This document shows positions 1 through 13,825 of a DNA stretch of 64,000 nucleotides, piece after piece (position 1 is the stretch's first letter; every line of letters starts with the position of its first letter). The DNA lies in assembly GCA_013399015.1 (NCBI GenBank), contig VWZX01005754.1, forward strand, positions 315,810 to 379,809, in the 5' to 3' direction. The notes under the pieces were generated by a model, which had not been told where the DNA came from, ran no database searches, and saw nothing but the letters and a program-made list of their open reading frames with translations. Position numbers and translations under genes: made by a program. Source of the stretch: Galbula dea (lineage: Eukaryota; Chordata; Aves; Piciformes; Galbulidae).

Positions 1-402
1 CCAAGCCCAGTTCCCTCAGCTGCTTCTCACAACACTTCTGCTCTAGACCCTTCCCCACCTTCCTTGCCCTTCTCTGGCCACACTCCAGCACCTCAGTGTC
101 CTTCTGGCAGTGAGGAGCCCAAACCTGACCCCAGGATTTGAGGTGTGGCCTCCCCAGTGCCTAGGCCAGGAGGACAATCCCTGCCCTAGCCCTGCTGCCA
201 CACTAGTGCTGCTCCAAGCCAGGATGCTGTTGGCGTCTTGGCCACCTGTGCACACTGCTGCCTCAGCTTCAGCCACAGTCAACCAGCACCCCAATGTCCT
301 TTTCTCCCAGCAGCTTTCCAGTCACTCTGCCCCAAGCCTGGAGTGTTTCCTGGGGTTGTTATGACCCAAGTGCAAGACCTGGCACTTGGCCTTGTTGCAC
401 CT
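1..402 (-). mobile_element. CR1 LINE fragment, antisense, cut by window edge
   Basis: On the minus strand this shows CR1 sequence: the opposite of AAGCCCAGTTCCCTCAGCTG, the 'cactccagcacctc' block and the 'acctggcacttggccttgtt' block known from avian CR1 elements. It continues off the left edge. It covers the part upstream of the LEKRRLRGD-coding region. Confidence 0.85.
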
Positions 403-2644
403 TAATAATTGAATTATTCAGTGCCCAGTGACAAATGAAGTGTGTAGGAATAGGTGTGAATGATGGCTTCACACCTAGAACTTACTGTGTCATTATTTTC
501 ATGTTAAAAAATCCAGCTATGACCATGGCTTTTTTTAAGGTAAAAATGCATTGGTTTTTAAACCACTTAGTGTTTAAGAGCTGCAAAATCAGCTTTTGTC
601 TGGGATTGTAGAAAACTGTAGGGGAGTGTTGCTCACAGTGTGATAATGTGATACAGTTTTAAATGTCAGTCTTCCTTGCTCTTGCATTGTACTAAATGTG
701 TTAGTAGCTGACACAGGCCATCAGGTTTCCTTTTCTGAATGTAACTTTTCCCTTTGGCTAGCTACTTTGGTGTGCAAATTCTTCTCTTTTTTCCCCCCTT
801 TAAAGCTCACTACAGAAAACAAACAAACAAAAGAACAACCAAGCTTCTGCTGGTGAAACATATACTTGACTTTACCATTCCCAGTGTAGTTAAAACTGCA
901 GTTCCTCACCAGGCAGGGAGTAAACTTGCTTTGGCTTCAGCAGGATTAGCTTTGTTTTGAAGTAGTTGGAGAAGAAAACATGTTGCATTCTAAAAGACAG
1001 CCTGTATCTACACATGTGTCAATGAATAGAAGTCCTAGCTTGCAGGGATTGGTTTCATATTGAAAAGTGATAGTGCAGACAGCCTGATGATAAAGGGCAC
1101 ACTGCATGCCCTACCACTGGGATCAGTGCAAGGGCTCTGCAGCATTTCCCCCAGAGAAGATGCTCACTGCAAGATAAAGGACAAGAATCATCCTTTGAAG
1201 TCTCAGATCATTCCCAAGATGCATCCTCATTCACTGCTCACAAAGGAACTCTTCAGATGGGACAAAAAGAGCTTGTCGTGAAAGTAACCCGGTAAAAACT
1301 GATCCAGCCCAAATACTCTGGGTGCTGCAAGTGGTGACTTCAAAGCAGTCTCTCTCTTCCAGCCAGTTCTTGCCACAGAATCCTTCTGGCAGATCAGTCA
1401 GCCAGGCATACTGCTGTCATTTAAGGAAACCTCTTGATATTTCTGTCAGTGAATGAATAAAAGATGAAAGTAATGTTACAGAGGCTGGGGAGGGTGGAAA
1501 TCACTAGTCCCAGCTGTGGTCAGGCTGAGAACTGATCCAGGTCTGAACTAACAGCAGGAGAAAGGAGGAGGTCAGGCAGGGGTGTCTCAGATGGTGGGTG
1601 ATAGATAGGGCATGCTGCTGGTTTCCTACAAAGTTAAGACTCTTTTTCAAGTGTTGGTCATGACCTTTGGGGAAATTTTGAATAGCCCTTGTGATAAGAG
1701 AGAAGCTCCATTGGATAGAGGAAGTGGATTGATGTGGCTCTAATTTTAGGGTGTGCTAGCAAAAGCTAATGAACTGTGACATTTCTCTCTGGGTTCTACC
1801 TTTGTCTGAGCAGAGGAGCAAGTGGCTGTCTGGAACATCTGAAGTTATATTCTGAAACAGAAATAAGCCATTTATCTATTTTTGGTGACTTCTATCTCTT
1901 TTGAAGGAAGGAAATGAAGCTGGATGATGGCACAGGAGAATAGTGAATGAGAGAAGTGCACACAGTTGTCCTCACAGCTGAGGCTGCCCAGGCTTTACAA
2001 GCTGACCTGCATCAGGAGCTGAGTGGAACTGGCACAGAATAATTCCTTTGGAAGTATGTGAACTTTACCTTAGGTGGCAGCACTGCTGATGAGGGTTTTT
2101 TTCCCCCCTGAAATGTAAGCAAAATTGGTTTATGTCTGCCTTCCTCAAAAACAACTCCTGTTTTCAGACTTACTGAGCAGCAGAGGGAAAGCAGCACTTT
2201 CTCTGCTGATGCTCTTAAGCTGTTGACTACTCAACTCAAGCTAAACTGATGATTAAAAAGAGAAGACACAAAATCCTGCAGTTACTGGCAGTGAATAATT
2301 TTAGATTATAGCAGCATTTTATTTGAGTGTTTCCTCAGGATAAAAACTTTCCATCCATTTCTGGCAGTCCCTGCAGCACAAATGGTTTACATGTCACATC
2401 AGGCAGGAACTTGGATTTCATTTGGTTGGTAGAGTAGCAAGGGAGCAGAAAATAATTTTCACTAACTGGGCTTACTTCATAAAAATAAATATATAAATGA
2501 GTTACAGCAACAAAAACAACAACAAAATAAAGAGAGTAGAATTCTCTTCCAAAGAGGAACAAGTGAGTTCCTGTTTCCTGCCCACTGCTGCACTGTAATT
2601 TTCTAACAAATGCTACTTGTCAGTAAATAATGTGCATGTAAAAG

Positions 2645-3078
2645 GAAAGGCAACAAAGCTGGTGCAGGATCCAGAGCACAAGTGTTGTGAGAAGCAGCTG
2701 AGGGAACTGGGCTTGGTTAGCCTGGAGAAGAGGAGGCTCAGGAGAGACCTTCTCACTCTCTGCAACTCCCTGACAGGAGGCTGGACCCAGATGGGGCTTG
2801 GGCCCTTCTCCCAGGTGACTAGTGATAGGAGAAGAGGAAATGGCCTCAAGTTGTGCCAGGGGAGGTTCAGGTTAGATTTGAGGAAGAATTTGTTCCCTGC
2901 CAGAGTGGTTAGGCATTGGCCCAGGCTGCCCAGGGCAGTGGTGGAGTCACCATCCCTGCAGGGGTTCCAAAACCATGGAGACATGGCACTGGGTGCCATG
3001 GTTTATTGGCATGGGGGTGTTGGGTGGTTGGAGTTGATGATCTTAGAGGTCTTTTCCAACCTTAATGATTCTGATTCC
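2645..3078 (+). mobile_element. CR1 LINE 3' fragment, sense
   Basis: In the + frame it encodes the C-terminal remnant of CR1 ORF2 (LVSLEKRRLRRDLLTL, then SQVTSDRRRGNGLK), followed by the 3' end with 'catggagacatggcactgg' and the terminal 'gatcttagaggtcttttccaacc' block before GATTCTGATTCC. It is 5'-truncated, as is usual for CR1. The 192-codon open frame here is part of this copy and not a host gene. Confidence 0.92.
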
Positions 3079-4537
3079 AAACTCTCATCTGAGCTAATAT
3101 GGTTGCTAGCACAGTCAAAGAACATTCTTTTGCTTTGCCTTCTTTTTTGTTTGTTTTTTTTCCCCCTTGTTTCTTTTATGGACACCTTTTCTTGATGCTA
3201 TGCTTCCCAAAATCCACATATTTATTTGTATGTAACACACCCTGCAGAGTTCATTCCCATGTTAGCTATGTTCCAGCAGACCTGCAGTCTGTTGCAGTAC
3301 AGCTTTAACCTGAGATGTATTGGGTATCCCTACATGGACCTGGTTCAGCAATGGGTTTACAGCTCACAGGTGACCTCAAACATAGGAGTAGACCTATGGA
3401 AATCAATCAAGCACCTACCTACCTGTGGTGAATCAAAGAGAAAGGCTGGGCTGTGTTAAGGAGTGCCCTAATGGAGTCAGTACAGTGCCACTAGGTTCTT
3501 TCTCCTACATAATTTGAGGAGAACATCAGCCTTCCTCCCTTTGGCAGTTGGAAATGCTGCTGCTGTGGTCTGCAGTGAGCCTTCACTGTTGAGAGGAAGC
3601 AGCACATCACTGTAGATCTGAGCCCTGATCTCCAGTTCTTTCTTTATGGTGCTTTTCTCTAGTCCCACCCAAATGTCCCTGAGAAGGAAAATGAGTCACA
3701 GACAGACATCCAGAGGATCAAAATATGTGTTGTTGAGCTTGTTAGTCCTGCTGCTGAAAGGTTGTGGCTACTTAGGAATGCAGAATGATTAAATTGGTTG
3801 GCTTACTCAAGGAAAATCTGTCTTCCCTCCTAAGACAGAGTTCTGCATAAAAGGTCCATCTCCAGCTTTGTGAAGCAATGAGTGAATTTCTCTGATACTT
3901 TAACATCTGGATAGCTGAAGGAATCTTTATTGCATCCTCCCAAACACCCTATAGGAAAAGTTATTTCCATCCCATAAAATGAGTCATTTATCTCTGGAGC
4001 CATCTTAGGAACACAAACCATCCTGGACACATTGACAATAAATCTGCAGCTGACTGCAACCCTTTCAATACATATTGCCATGGACTTCACTCAGATCAGA
4101 TGTTCACTCCAGAGGGGAAAATAACAATGCAAAACCAGATTGCTCCATGTCACAATATTGTCTGAGGGCAGTAGAGAAATACACATGGACAGTGCTAAGG
4201 AATTAGAGTAGGTTTCTTCTCCTCATCTGCATTATGATCATGTAAGATCATTTTCAAAACTGACTGTTAATTTGGGTTGTCCACTGTAAGCAGCTGAAAG
4301 TTTTGGTCTGGAGGAGCAGTACTAGCTTCTGCCATCAAGAGACAGAGGTTTTATAGGAAGGTTGTTGCTTTTAGAAACATCCTAGAGACAGTATTCTAAA
4401 GCTGCTGTTGATGGAACATTGCTGCTGCTGCTGCTGAAAGGATGATCCTTGCTTTTGGCCACTCACTCCCATCCCTTGCTTTGGCATTAGTGGGCATTCT
4501 CTTGCAGTCTGAATGAAAAGGAGCCTCCTAAAAAGCA

Positions 4538-4669
4538 ATCACAGAGTCATGAAGGTTGGAAGAGACCTCTAAGATCATGAAGTCCAACCATCAGCCTAGC
4601 ACCACAGTGCCACTAAACCATCTCCCTGCTATGTTTTTGAACCCCTCCAGGGCTGTTGAGTCCACTGAC
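4538..4669 (-). mobile_element. CR1 LINE 3' tail, antisense, short
   Basis: It starts with ATCACAGAGTCATGAAGGTT, the reverse of the CR1 3' end, and continues through 'tttttgaacccctccaggg'. It breaks off after about 130 bp. Same type as the copy at 13826-14462. Confidence 0.85.
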
Positions 4670-5971
4670 AGGTGGGTTAGGGGGTACAAAACACAGTGGT
4701 ACCACAGGAGTGAGAGCACTGAGACACAGGGGAGGGTGAGAGGAAAGATGGGATCATCCACTCCAAAGACATCAGAGTCTTGGCTTTGTTGGAATCAATC
4801 CTGAAACCACTTCTGAACTCTTCAGCTGAGGACTCAAATAACTGAAAGACAGAAATGCTTTGCAAAACCTCACAACTCATGCTGACTTAGGCTGGTTTGA
4901 AGAGGTTAGATGAACCAGTTACTGGTTCATTTAAGGCTCTTACTCTATCCAACTTTAAGAAACCTAAGGGTATCTGTATCAAAGTATTTTTTGCCCTCTG
5001 AGTGCCAGGGCCTGGGTTCAGGGCTCTCTGCTGTTCTTCCCCAGCTGATGCCACAGCTCACCCTGGAGACCAGGCAGGAATGCAGGGAATGCAACCCTCT
5101 GCTCTAATTCAGGCCCAGGTTTATCATGAACCATAAAAAGCCTACCTTTTAATCTTTCAAAGAAAGTCCATTATTTCACAGTAAACAAGCAAACTGGCTC
5201 CACATGAGAATGTTTCTGGTGCCAGAAAACTCCTTTTCAGAGCTGCAGACATCAGAATATCTCACATGTGGTGTGATGTATTTTTGTCCCCACTGGACTG
5301 AGCATCTTTTGCAGCCCTGCAGCTGCACCAGTGCAGCCTGACAGGAGAAATTGAACTTGTCCTGGTGGAAAAAGGAAAAAAAAGGTACAATTTTGAGCAC
5401 AGTTCATGTCAGAAAAAAGGAAGTTTCTGCTGGGCTGGGCCAAAGGTTGACTCTGTGCCTTATCAAAGGATAATGTTCAACAGATAGGGAGGAAGGAGAG
5501 CAAGAATCAGCTTTCAGCAATCAGAAATTCAGCAATTTCCAGTGCTGGAGATTGTATCTGGATCATTATCTATAATAATTACTCAAGTACCCATCCTCCA
5601 TCAATTAATCTACTGCCTTTTTGAACCATTTACACTTTGGGCTGCAGTGAACTTCTGCACTCTAAGAAAAGCTCTTTATTTTGTTTGAAATCTTGTCACC
5701 TGATTGTTGGACTTAGGTTCCTCTTCATTCTGCTTTTGGGAGGCATTTGTTTTTCACCTCTGGGTAAAACTTGGTTATTATTTTGCAGAGGTACAGGTCC
5801 AGTGGTGCCAAAACATATACTCAGTGCAAATGGGAAGATCAAATGTATGCTGATGGCAAATCAGTACATTGGGATATATGTAGTTGGTTGAAAGTATGTT
5901 GATGTGAAGACAAAATGAAGTGAAATCTTGTTTTCCTCTTCTCCTTCTCTTCCTTCTCATCTGCTTAAGAA

Positions 5972-6047
5972 GATAGCTATAGATATAGATATAGATAATA
6001 GATATAGATATAGATACAGATATAGATATAGATATAGATATAGATAC
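5972..6047 (+). repeat. (ATAGAT)n microsatellite
   Basis: About twelve ATAGAT units with a few substitutions. It encodes the spurious alternating Ser-Ile run on the minus strand. Confidence 0.95.
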
Positions 6048-6837
6048 TGTTGGTGTGGTGCTGAATTCCATTTTTCATCCAGCTATCTGGTGGATGGAGT
6101 TTAGGATGCAGAAGAACTGAATTTCTAAGGATCAGGCTGTGCTTAATCTGCTAAAACAAAGGGTGGGGGAAGGTTGTAAAAGGGAGAAAGAAAGGCAGAG
6201 AGTTACTGAGCTGTTTTCTCTCTAGTATACAAGAGCATCCTGCTATTGTGTGGCTGTGCTTCTATCTGCTGTTTTCAGATGTAGAAGTATGTAGTGCCTT
6301 GCCCCCACCCAGTCATTTCCATCTTCTTTGTGCTGTGGCTCTGTTGATTTAAGCAGCTCTGCTCTTACATCTACTCCCAGAGATAATTGAGTGGGTTGGA
6401 TTGTAAAAACAGTTGGATTGTTTGACAAGGTCTCTCCCTGTGTATTAACAAAACTGTTCCCACAGAATTTCAGACCATCCTGCAACACTAAAATAGAGCC
6501 TCAGGCTATGCTCTTATCAGAGCACAGAGGGTAAGCAGGCATAGGCCTGCCTGGTACTTGAAGGGAAGACAGGCAAAGGAAGAGGAGCAGAGCAAAATAG
6601 CATGTTCTCCTTGGAGCTGCTTCTGTTCTGGAGTCAACCACACTGCTGGTGGAAGTGAGGGCTTAATATGTAATAAAAGGGAGTCAGTGACACACTGTTG
6701 CAGTGGCAGAGACTGGCCAAAGTCCTGCTGCTGGAGATACTTGTAAGTGAAAATTCCCTTGTACAGGTATACTCCAGGAAACTTCTCTCAGCCTAACAAT
6801 ACTTGTTCAGTGTTTCTGGCATGGAATTCTAGGGCTC

Positions 6838-7100
6838 AAAAGCAGAGGAGATGTGAAGTCATCCAGTTCTTCTGCAGGATTGTTCCCTGTTCTGTAATTT
6901 CTAATGTTTTGCCCATGTTAACTTGGAATGTGCCAAGAAGTAGGGATTCCATGGCTTCCCCTGGGAGCCTGTTCCAAAACCTCCATATAATCACTCTCAG
7001 AAAGTTTCCTTGATGTCCAGCCTTCAATTTCCCATTCTTAATTTAACTCCATTACATTCTTTGTTATTCTATGCTGAATGGTAGCAGATGGCCAAGGCCT
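6838..7100 (-). mobile_element. Possible old CR1-like fragment, antisense
   Basis: The order of weak matches ('gattccatggcttcccctgggagcctgttcc', shown here in part, and 'tttccttgatgtccagcct') resembles the antisense CR1 ORF2 C-terminal region, but divergence is high. A profile search would be needed to place it. Confidence 0.4.
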
Positions 7101-10100
7101 TGTAGTTGGCTCCCTGCACTGGAGAAATCACTTACATATTGCTGCTTATATTCATCCCTTTAAAACCTGAACAGATAATTCATCTGATAAACAGTGGAAG
7201 AGCAATAGTCCTGGGTTATCCAGGTTTCAGTAAGTTGTAGGGCAGCATTGAATTAAACTGGGCTTCTCTAGATTGCCCATCTTCTAGAATTAGCTGGATA
7301 AATCCAGAGGAAAATATGCTGTGCTAAAAGAATTACTGAGTGAGAAGGTAAACTCTTAGGCTTGGGGAATCTTGCAGATAGCTTTGTGAAGGTTAGGTGG
7401 AGCAAATAAAGAGAGATGGTCTCATAAAGTAAAAGAAAGGATAGCAAGAGAGGGGAGAGGATTAAAAAGAGAGTAGACAGAGAGACATTCCACTACAGGA
7501 GCAAAAACACAACCTGGAAGTTTGTCCCAAATAGAGATAAAAGATGATCTGAAGGCAAAAATGAAGTCTTTCTTGGGCCAGCATGTGGAAAAAGTCCAGA
7601 TGGAATGGGAAGGCTGGTTGCAGTGTTCTTCATCTGGAAATGGGATGAACCTGGCAAGTGGCATCAGTGAGTGACAGGCAACCTGACTGTTGAAAGCCTG
7701 GTCAGAAGGCTCTCCATGAGTCAGGGAGTGCCAGAAAAGCTTGGATAAACTTGGAAGTGGCTAACAGAAATCACTTGCAACAAGGACTTGAGCTGAAAAA
7801 ACAGGACATGAGAGTAAGCAGAAAGGTAGGCTACTGTGGAAAGTCAACACCTGGATGTGAGAAGGAACCTGCCAGGAGACTGGTTATCACCTTGTTACTT
7901 GGTGTGCATCCTACAGACTTGCATTTTCCCAGCTCAAACAGTAGAAATTCCTTCTCAAAATCCCAGGGAAGCTGACTTCAGCATTGTACTCTGGGTGAGG
8001 GATGAGGAATGGGAGCAGAAAGGAGTCAGCCCTTCTAGGTAGCCCAGCTCTGATGGTGCTTCAGGATTTCTGCTCAGCCTTAGCTGTACAGATCTGCTCT
8101 GCAGCCATGGTATGTGTGTCAGGGCCACCCATCATTCTGAGTGGGCTTGGATACTCCTAAGAGCTAGGGAGAGGCAGAAGGGAGGAACACCTGAGGACAC
8201 TTGAATCCTTACAGCACACAGATAGCCACAAAGCCTGGCCAGACTCATTAAGCAGGGATTGAGTTTTGCAATCAAAGGAAAGCAAAGGTAAGGTTTGTCA
8301 TAGAAATGGAATATATTCTTGCTGAAAGGAACCAGAAGATGATGAAACTACTACAGGAGCTGCTTGTCTGAAACTGTTGGAGAGTAGTTCTGTGTCTAAA
8401 AGCTCATGGAAAAGGAGATTCTGATAAACTGCTTTGTAGGTAGGTGGAAAAAAGACTATATTTGGTTTATAAAACAAGAAAATGGAGATCAGTGCCAAGG
8501 TTAAGAAGTAATTCAGTTAAATATATGTCATGAGAGATGACTGGAGAATGCTTTTCAAAACTACAAACCCAGCCAGGACATACTAGTATATACCAAAACC
8601 TCCCAATATAGTTCAGGAAATTCCTCCAGCCTGAAAGTCAGACCTTGGAGGTACAAGCAGTGGCTTGAGTTTTTGTTTAGGTCAGGCATAGGAGTAGCAG
8701 TAGGTAAAATGGGTCTCTTAAAATGTGCAATTGGCTCTGTGAGATGTGCAGAAAGGTCATCAATTAGTTACTGAGTGGGACATGGTAAAAAAAAAAATGG
8801 AAGCAGGAGATTTGAAGACTTTGAATTGTTCTGAAATGGACACAGAAATTGTTGATTGCAAAACTGGAAAAGCCTCAGTTTGCAGATGGAGTCTGTAGAG
8901 TTCAGCTGCCAACCAGAACAGCTAAAGTAGCAGATAAACTAATGGCTGCTTTGGATTTTACTAGCTGTGCAATGAATGCAAGGCAGAGTTGTTCTCTAGA
9001 TCCAGTCTATGAAAATAGCCTTTCAGCTTGTGATCAGCATGGAGGAACTGATCTGCTGGCAGTTGGTGTGCAGTCAGCAAGTTGTGCTGCTCTCCAGGGC
9101 AACTATCATAATGCCATAAGCATCCTGGAGTAGCTTTCCAGTAAGGGGGGTGGGGGGGAAGGAATGACTCTATGCTATTTGAAGACTCAGTACATTTTTG
9201 CTTTTAAAGTTCAGGTTGATTTGAAACAGGATCAGAGTTTTGATCATTTGCTGAGCCTGAGTGACAAAGAGTAAATGATTAAAGAAAAAAAACCCTCCCA
9301 CACACCAAAACCCACACCAACTGGCATTACAGAACATCAGCAAGGAGTCTAGGCAGCATGGATACAGGAGAAGACTGGTGAAAGAGAAAGAAGAAAAAGC
9401 AACCACCTGCAAATTCATCCTGATCAGGTTCTGAGGTCATCTTGTAGGTCTAAAAGAGAAACAAGAAGAGTAGAGAGTTTCTGCTTAGGAAGCAGGAGGT
9501 ATTTTATAGATTTCAGAGAGATATAAGTTCTACCATGTGGGCCCCAGGCAAGATTGTCACCATGGATACCTGCCCTGTAAACAGCTAGTTCATTGTTGAC
9601 CAGCAGGAAAGAAGAAATCAGTTTGGAAGATGTCTGTTGAGACAGAGATCTGCCTTCAGCTACTTCTTGGGCTTCACCCTTAGCTATCCCTCAGAAGAAA
9701 ATGACACCACCAGATTTTGTATGGCTGTTAACATCCAAAGTGAATAGCTTTAACATAGAAGAATTACTGCTGGTTACACTACAGAAACAGTACCTTTAAT
9801 GCTGTAGTTCTTGTTCTTCACCTTGGCTCTTAGCAGCAGATAATGGCAAGCAGATGCAAAAGACAATGGGAAGTCCAGGAACTACCCAAAAAGCTGTGGA
9901 GGCAATTCAGAGCAAGAGGTCTTTGGCTGGACCAGTTGAATAACTAGTGGAAAAGGCAGCCCACAGTATTTCTCCTCTTCCACACAAATTCATCTGCTCT
10001 ACATAAGGTTAATGATCTGGTTTTGGAAGGAATTTTTTTACCAGCACCTGAGAGCTTCTGGCTGGAACATTTGGAGTAAGTCCTAGAGGAAAACTCTGTC

Positions 10101-10971
10101 CTCCTATTTGATTTCTTCAGGGCAACAGGATTTTCTACACCCTTTTCAGAAGGCAAAACAAGTAAATACATGACTTCCATCATCACTTCATGTCTTCTTG
10201 CCCCTCCTAACCTAGTCTAAAAAATGAATACAAGTCCCTGTTTGGATTCAATGTTCTGGCAGAAGACACTACAAACTAATACAGTCTGAGGGTGTTATGC
10301 TTTCTGTGTATACATTGTTATGTACATAGCAGAAAACTTTAGGGGTAAGAAAATGCAAAGCCTAAGCCTATGTGACTGTTACTACCCTTAAAAGGAAGGT
10401 ATGAACTTGAAAATCAAAGCTCCCAGGAGCTGCCAGTGTGTAACATCTTTGGAAGTACCATAAATCAGTTGGGGCTTTCTAGAATAGTCTGAACATCTCA
10501 TCATACCACTTACAGCAGTAGTTTTCAGAGAATAATTAAGTAATACTCTTTAAATCCACCTGGAATATCAGCAACATTGGGATAGATGAAAACTAAGTGC
10601 TGGCTTGTACCAGTACCACTGCTACTGCCTGGCTCCATGGAACAGGCAAACTAGCTAGTTAGTTCACTGTGGCATAAACCTGGCACTTCTTAGGTGGTGG
10701 GGAACAAAGATTTCAGCTGTTTTACAGGGTTTTCTACTGAGTTCTTCAAGTGCAAGAGAGGAGCATGGCATGGATTTCAAGTCAGAATGCATTACAGTTG
10801 GGTTGAAGGTTCTGAAATTCCAGTGCAAAAGACAAGCTAGAAGAAGCTGTGAATGTTTTTCAGTTCCTGTTGGAATCAGAGTACAATCCAACACACTTTT
10901 CCTGACCATTCTGGGATTTTAAACAGCCTCAGTGTGAGTACTTGAGTATGTTTCTTCTGATACTCACTAAA

Positions 10972-11495
10972 ACTTGACTCATCTCCACCTTGCCATGGAG
11001 CAGAAGCACCAGAGCCCTCTCTGTGGGGCTGCTTTCCAGCCTCTTCTTCCCCACTCTGGATGGACATCCAGGGCTGTCCTGTCCCAGGGGCAGAATCCAG
11101 CACTTGCCCTTGTTAAACTCCATACAGTTGGTGATTGTTCATCCCTCAGATGTGTCCAGATCTCTCTGCAGTCTCTCTACCTTTGAGGTGTCAACAGCTA
11201 CTCCCAATTTGGTGTCATCAACAAACTTGCTTAGTAAACCTTCCAGTCTTGGGTCCACATGGTTGATGAAGACATTGAGGAGCACTGATCCTAAAATGAA
11301 TCTCTGCAGAACCCCACTAGGGACTGGGAATCAGCTTGATATAAACCCATTTACTGTAGCCCTCAGAGCTCAACCCATCAGCAGTTGTTCACCATCTCAT
11401 GCTCTATTTGTCTAGCCATGTGCTGAGCATTTTGTCCAGAAGAATCCAGTAAGAGACAGTATTGAAAGTTGGAGTGAAATCCAAAATGATTACAT
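10972..11495 (-). mobile_element. CR1 LINE internal fragment, antisense
   Basis: This piece shows the upstream part of CR1, including blocks such as 'ttggtgtcatcaacaaactt' and 'gaggagcactgatcc' in antisense order. It lacks the CR1 3' end, so it is either internally truncated or rearranged. A 141-codon + frame over it is fortuitous. Confidence 0.8.
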
Positions 11496-13825
11496 CCTTT
11501 GGTCAGCTAGGACCAAAAAGAGAAGGCCAAGGGTAGATCTGTATCTTCTTACTGTAATGACATTGTCCTTAATTTTGGTTAGATCTTTACATTCTGGCTC
11601 CATCAAATGACAAGCAGCTTGGAAACTTAGCTTAAAAAATGTACTGATGTATTTTGCCACGTGGCTAGTGCAGTAGGTCACAATAGCCACTTATTTCAGC
11701 TGGTAGAAGTCAGCATGGCTTCACTAAATGAAGCCAATTGATAAGGTAACTAAGAGGGTCTGGCTTGATATCAGCAGTGGATACTTTGCATTTGGGTTAT
11801 TCTTATTTTATATTTAAGGTTTGTACTCAGTTGTGGTGTTTCCCTCTCACTGTCTGATGCTCCTCAGACACTATAGCAGTGGAATGAATGGGACTAGTTC
11901 AGTTCCTACAGACACAGCTGGCACTGTGTATATTCAGTGCTCCTAAGCTGTGGCTAGATAGAAGTAATTTGGGACACTAAAGACATCCTGCACCTTCTGT
12001 AATTTAAACAGCAGAAGAATTGAGTGAGGAGGGGCCTGTGCATGGTATCAGTTCTTGTGGGAAAATATGCTTCAGTGACTTACTGGCACTGGCTTTGGAA
12101 TGTGGCATTTAGAAGTACCTTTTTACAGTGGGAAAGAATTTGGTCAAGAATAAACAGTCTGACCTTGTTAAATGGACCAAAGTCTGGGTATAACCTAGTT
12201 CCAGAAAACTAGTTTTCAGCAGCCTGTGAAAAAATCTAAGAGATAAAAATCAGTTTGTGACAAATGCAACTAGGTTTTCTAGAGAAGAAACTATGGAGAT
12301 GGAAAAGAGGGGAGGGAAATGTTATTTAACTCTGGACTTCTCTGGTTTGTGGAAGGTTGGCTGTGAGCTTTAAACATGGTTTGAGCTGTCATTTCAGAGG
12401 CTGTCCAAAGCATAGTGTCATACACTGGAGCCAGATGAGTTCAAGTCATAGATAGGATGAGTGAATAATGATCAACAGAAATCAAGGCCATTTGTATTGC
12501 CAGCAGTACCTGAAAATGTAAAAGCCATGAGTTTGTAGTGAAACTGAATTTCTAGTGTGAGCTAAGTTTTAAACATGAAGCTTGGTATCTCCAGACATAG
12601 TCCCTTACTATCCAGACAAGGATCCTGTGATACAAAGGAGAAAGAAAATAACTCCATTTTGCTTTTAGCTTCAGGTTTTCCTGACAGTAAACTGGCACAG
12701 CATTACAGAATTTCTAAGATACCAAATTCTCTCTTCAATGCAGTCAATATCCCTTTTAATTTCACTGTGACCAGGATCTCATTCCAAATTTTCATCCAAT
12801 ACAGATACTTTCTCTGAACAAATCCTGAAGGTGCTTTGGAGTGTATTGAGAACAGCAGTGACCTTTGGCAATGCTCTGAGTGCCCATTCAGTTCACAGGC
12901 TTTGGCCACTGAATTCTCACAGGTATTTTGTAGAATACCACCTCTTTTTTTTAATTATTCTCTAGTGTTAACACAGCAATGTGAAAACAGCATATTCAAG
13001 TCCTCAGGGCCTTGCAGGTGATCCATATTTTAATGCAAGAGTGACTGATGGTGCAAGAACATGAAGGAACATTGAAAGAATAATCTGTGGAGTATGTCAT
13101 TTGAAAGCTAGCCAGTTGAGAGCCACTAAAGCAGGGGGGGGGAAAAGCATCCAGAACTGCAGTTAGCAGCAAAACTGCTGAAATAGTAGCATTTCCACCT
13201 TACAAAATTAAATCTGAGGAAGGCAGTAACAGATGCAGTTGTTTAGAAGGTAGTGTCAGATAAAACAAGTGACTCAAAGGGGGAAGAAATGTTTGCATCA
13301 GGTAAGTTCAGCTTAGAAATGAGCAAGCGTGCACATTAGGCTTGGACAAGTTTGGATAAGGGATCTGTGTGAAGCCAGAAAAGAAGAAAGCCTCTCTCAA
13401 TGTAAACACTGTTTTCAGATTTTTCTACTCAATGTAATCATCTTCTGAACTTAGCCTGAGTTTCCTGAATTCTGTCTCTCTCCACTTGGTGTTTACAACA
13501 TCAGCTATATATTTACCCTGCCGAGATTTCTTGAGGCCCTAAAGGGGGTGGAGTTCCCACCCTGCTGGGAGAAGGCTCTCTGCATTTGCTATCTATAGTC
13601 ACATTTGCACTGCTCCAGCATCAAACCATCAGGTTCTGAAAATGGGAGTCCTCTGCTGCTCCCTGAGAAGGGAGAGGCACAGCTTTATCTCCTTCTGTAC
13701 TCTTGGACATGATCACTAGTCCACAGAAAGGCAAGGGCAAAACTACAGCTGTTAGTAGAAATTACAAGCTATGAAACCTTTCCCCACAAACCTGTATCTT
13801 TGTTTTTTCACTTTATGTGTACATA

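Noticed and set aside
2617..3195. 192-codon plus-strand open frame
   Set aside because: It overlies the sense CR1 fragment 2645-3078 and runs on by chance into a T-rich stretch.
4419..4436. CTG triplet run considered as an expansion-type repeat
   Set aside because: Only about five units, within the ordinary range for chance intronic runs.
5778..6071. Minus-strand frame with alternating Ser-Ile
   Set aside because: Translation of the (ATAGAT)n microsatellite.
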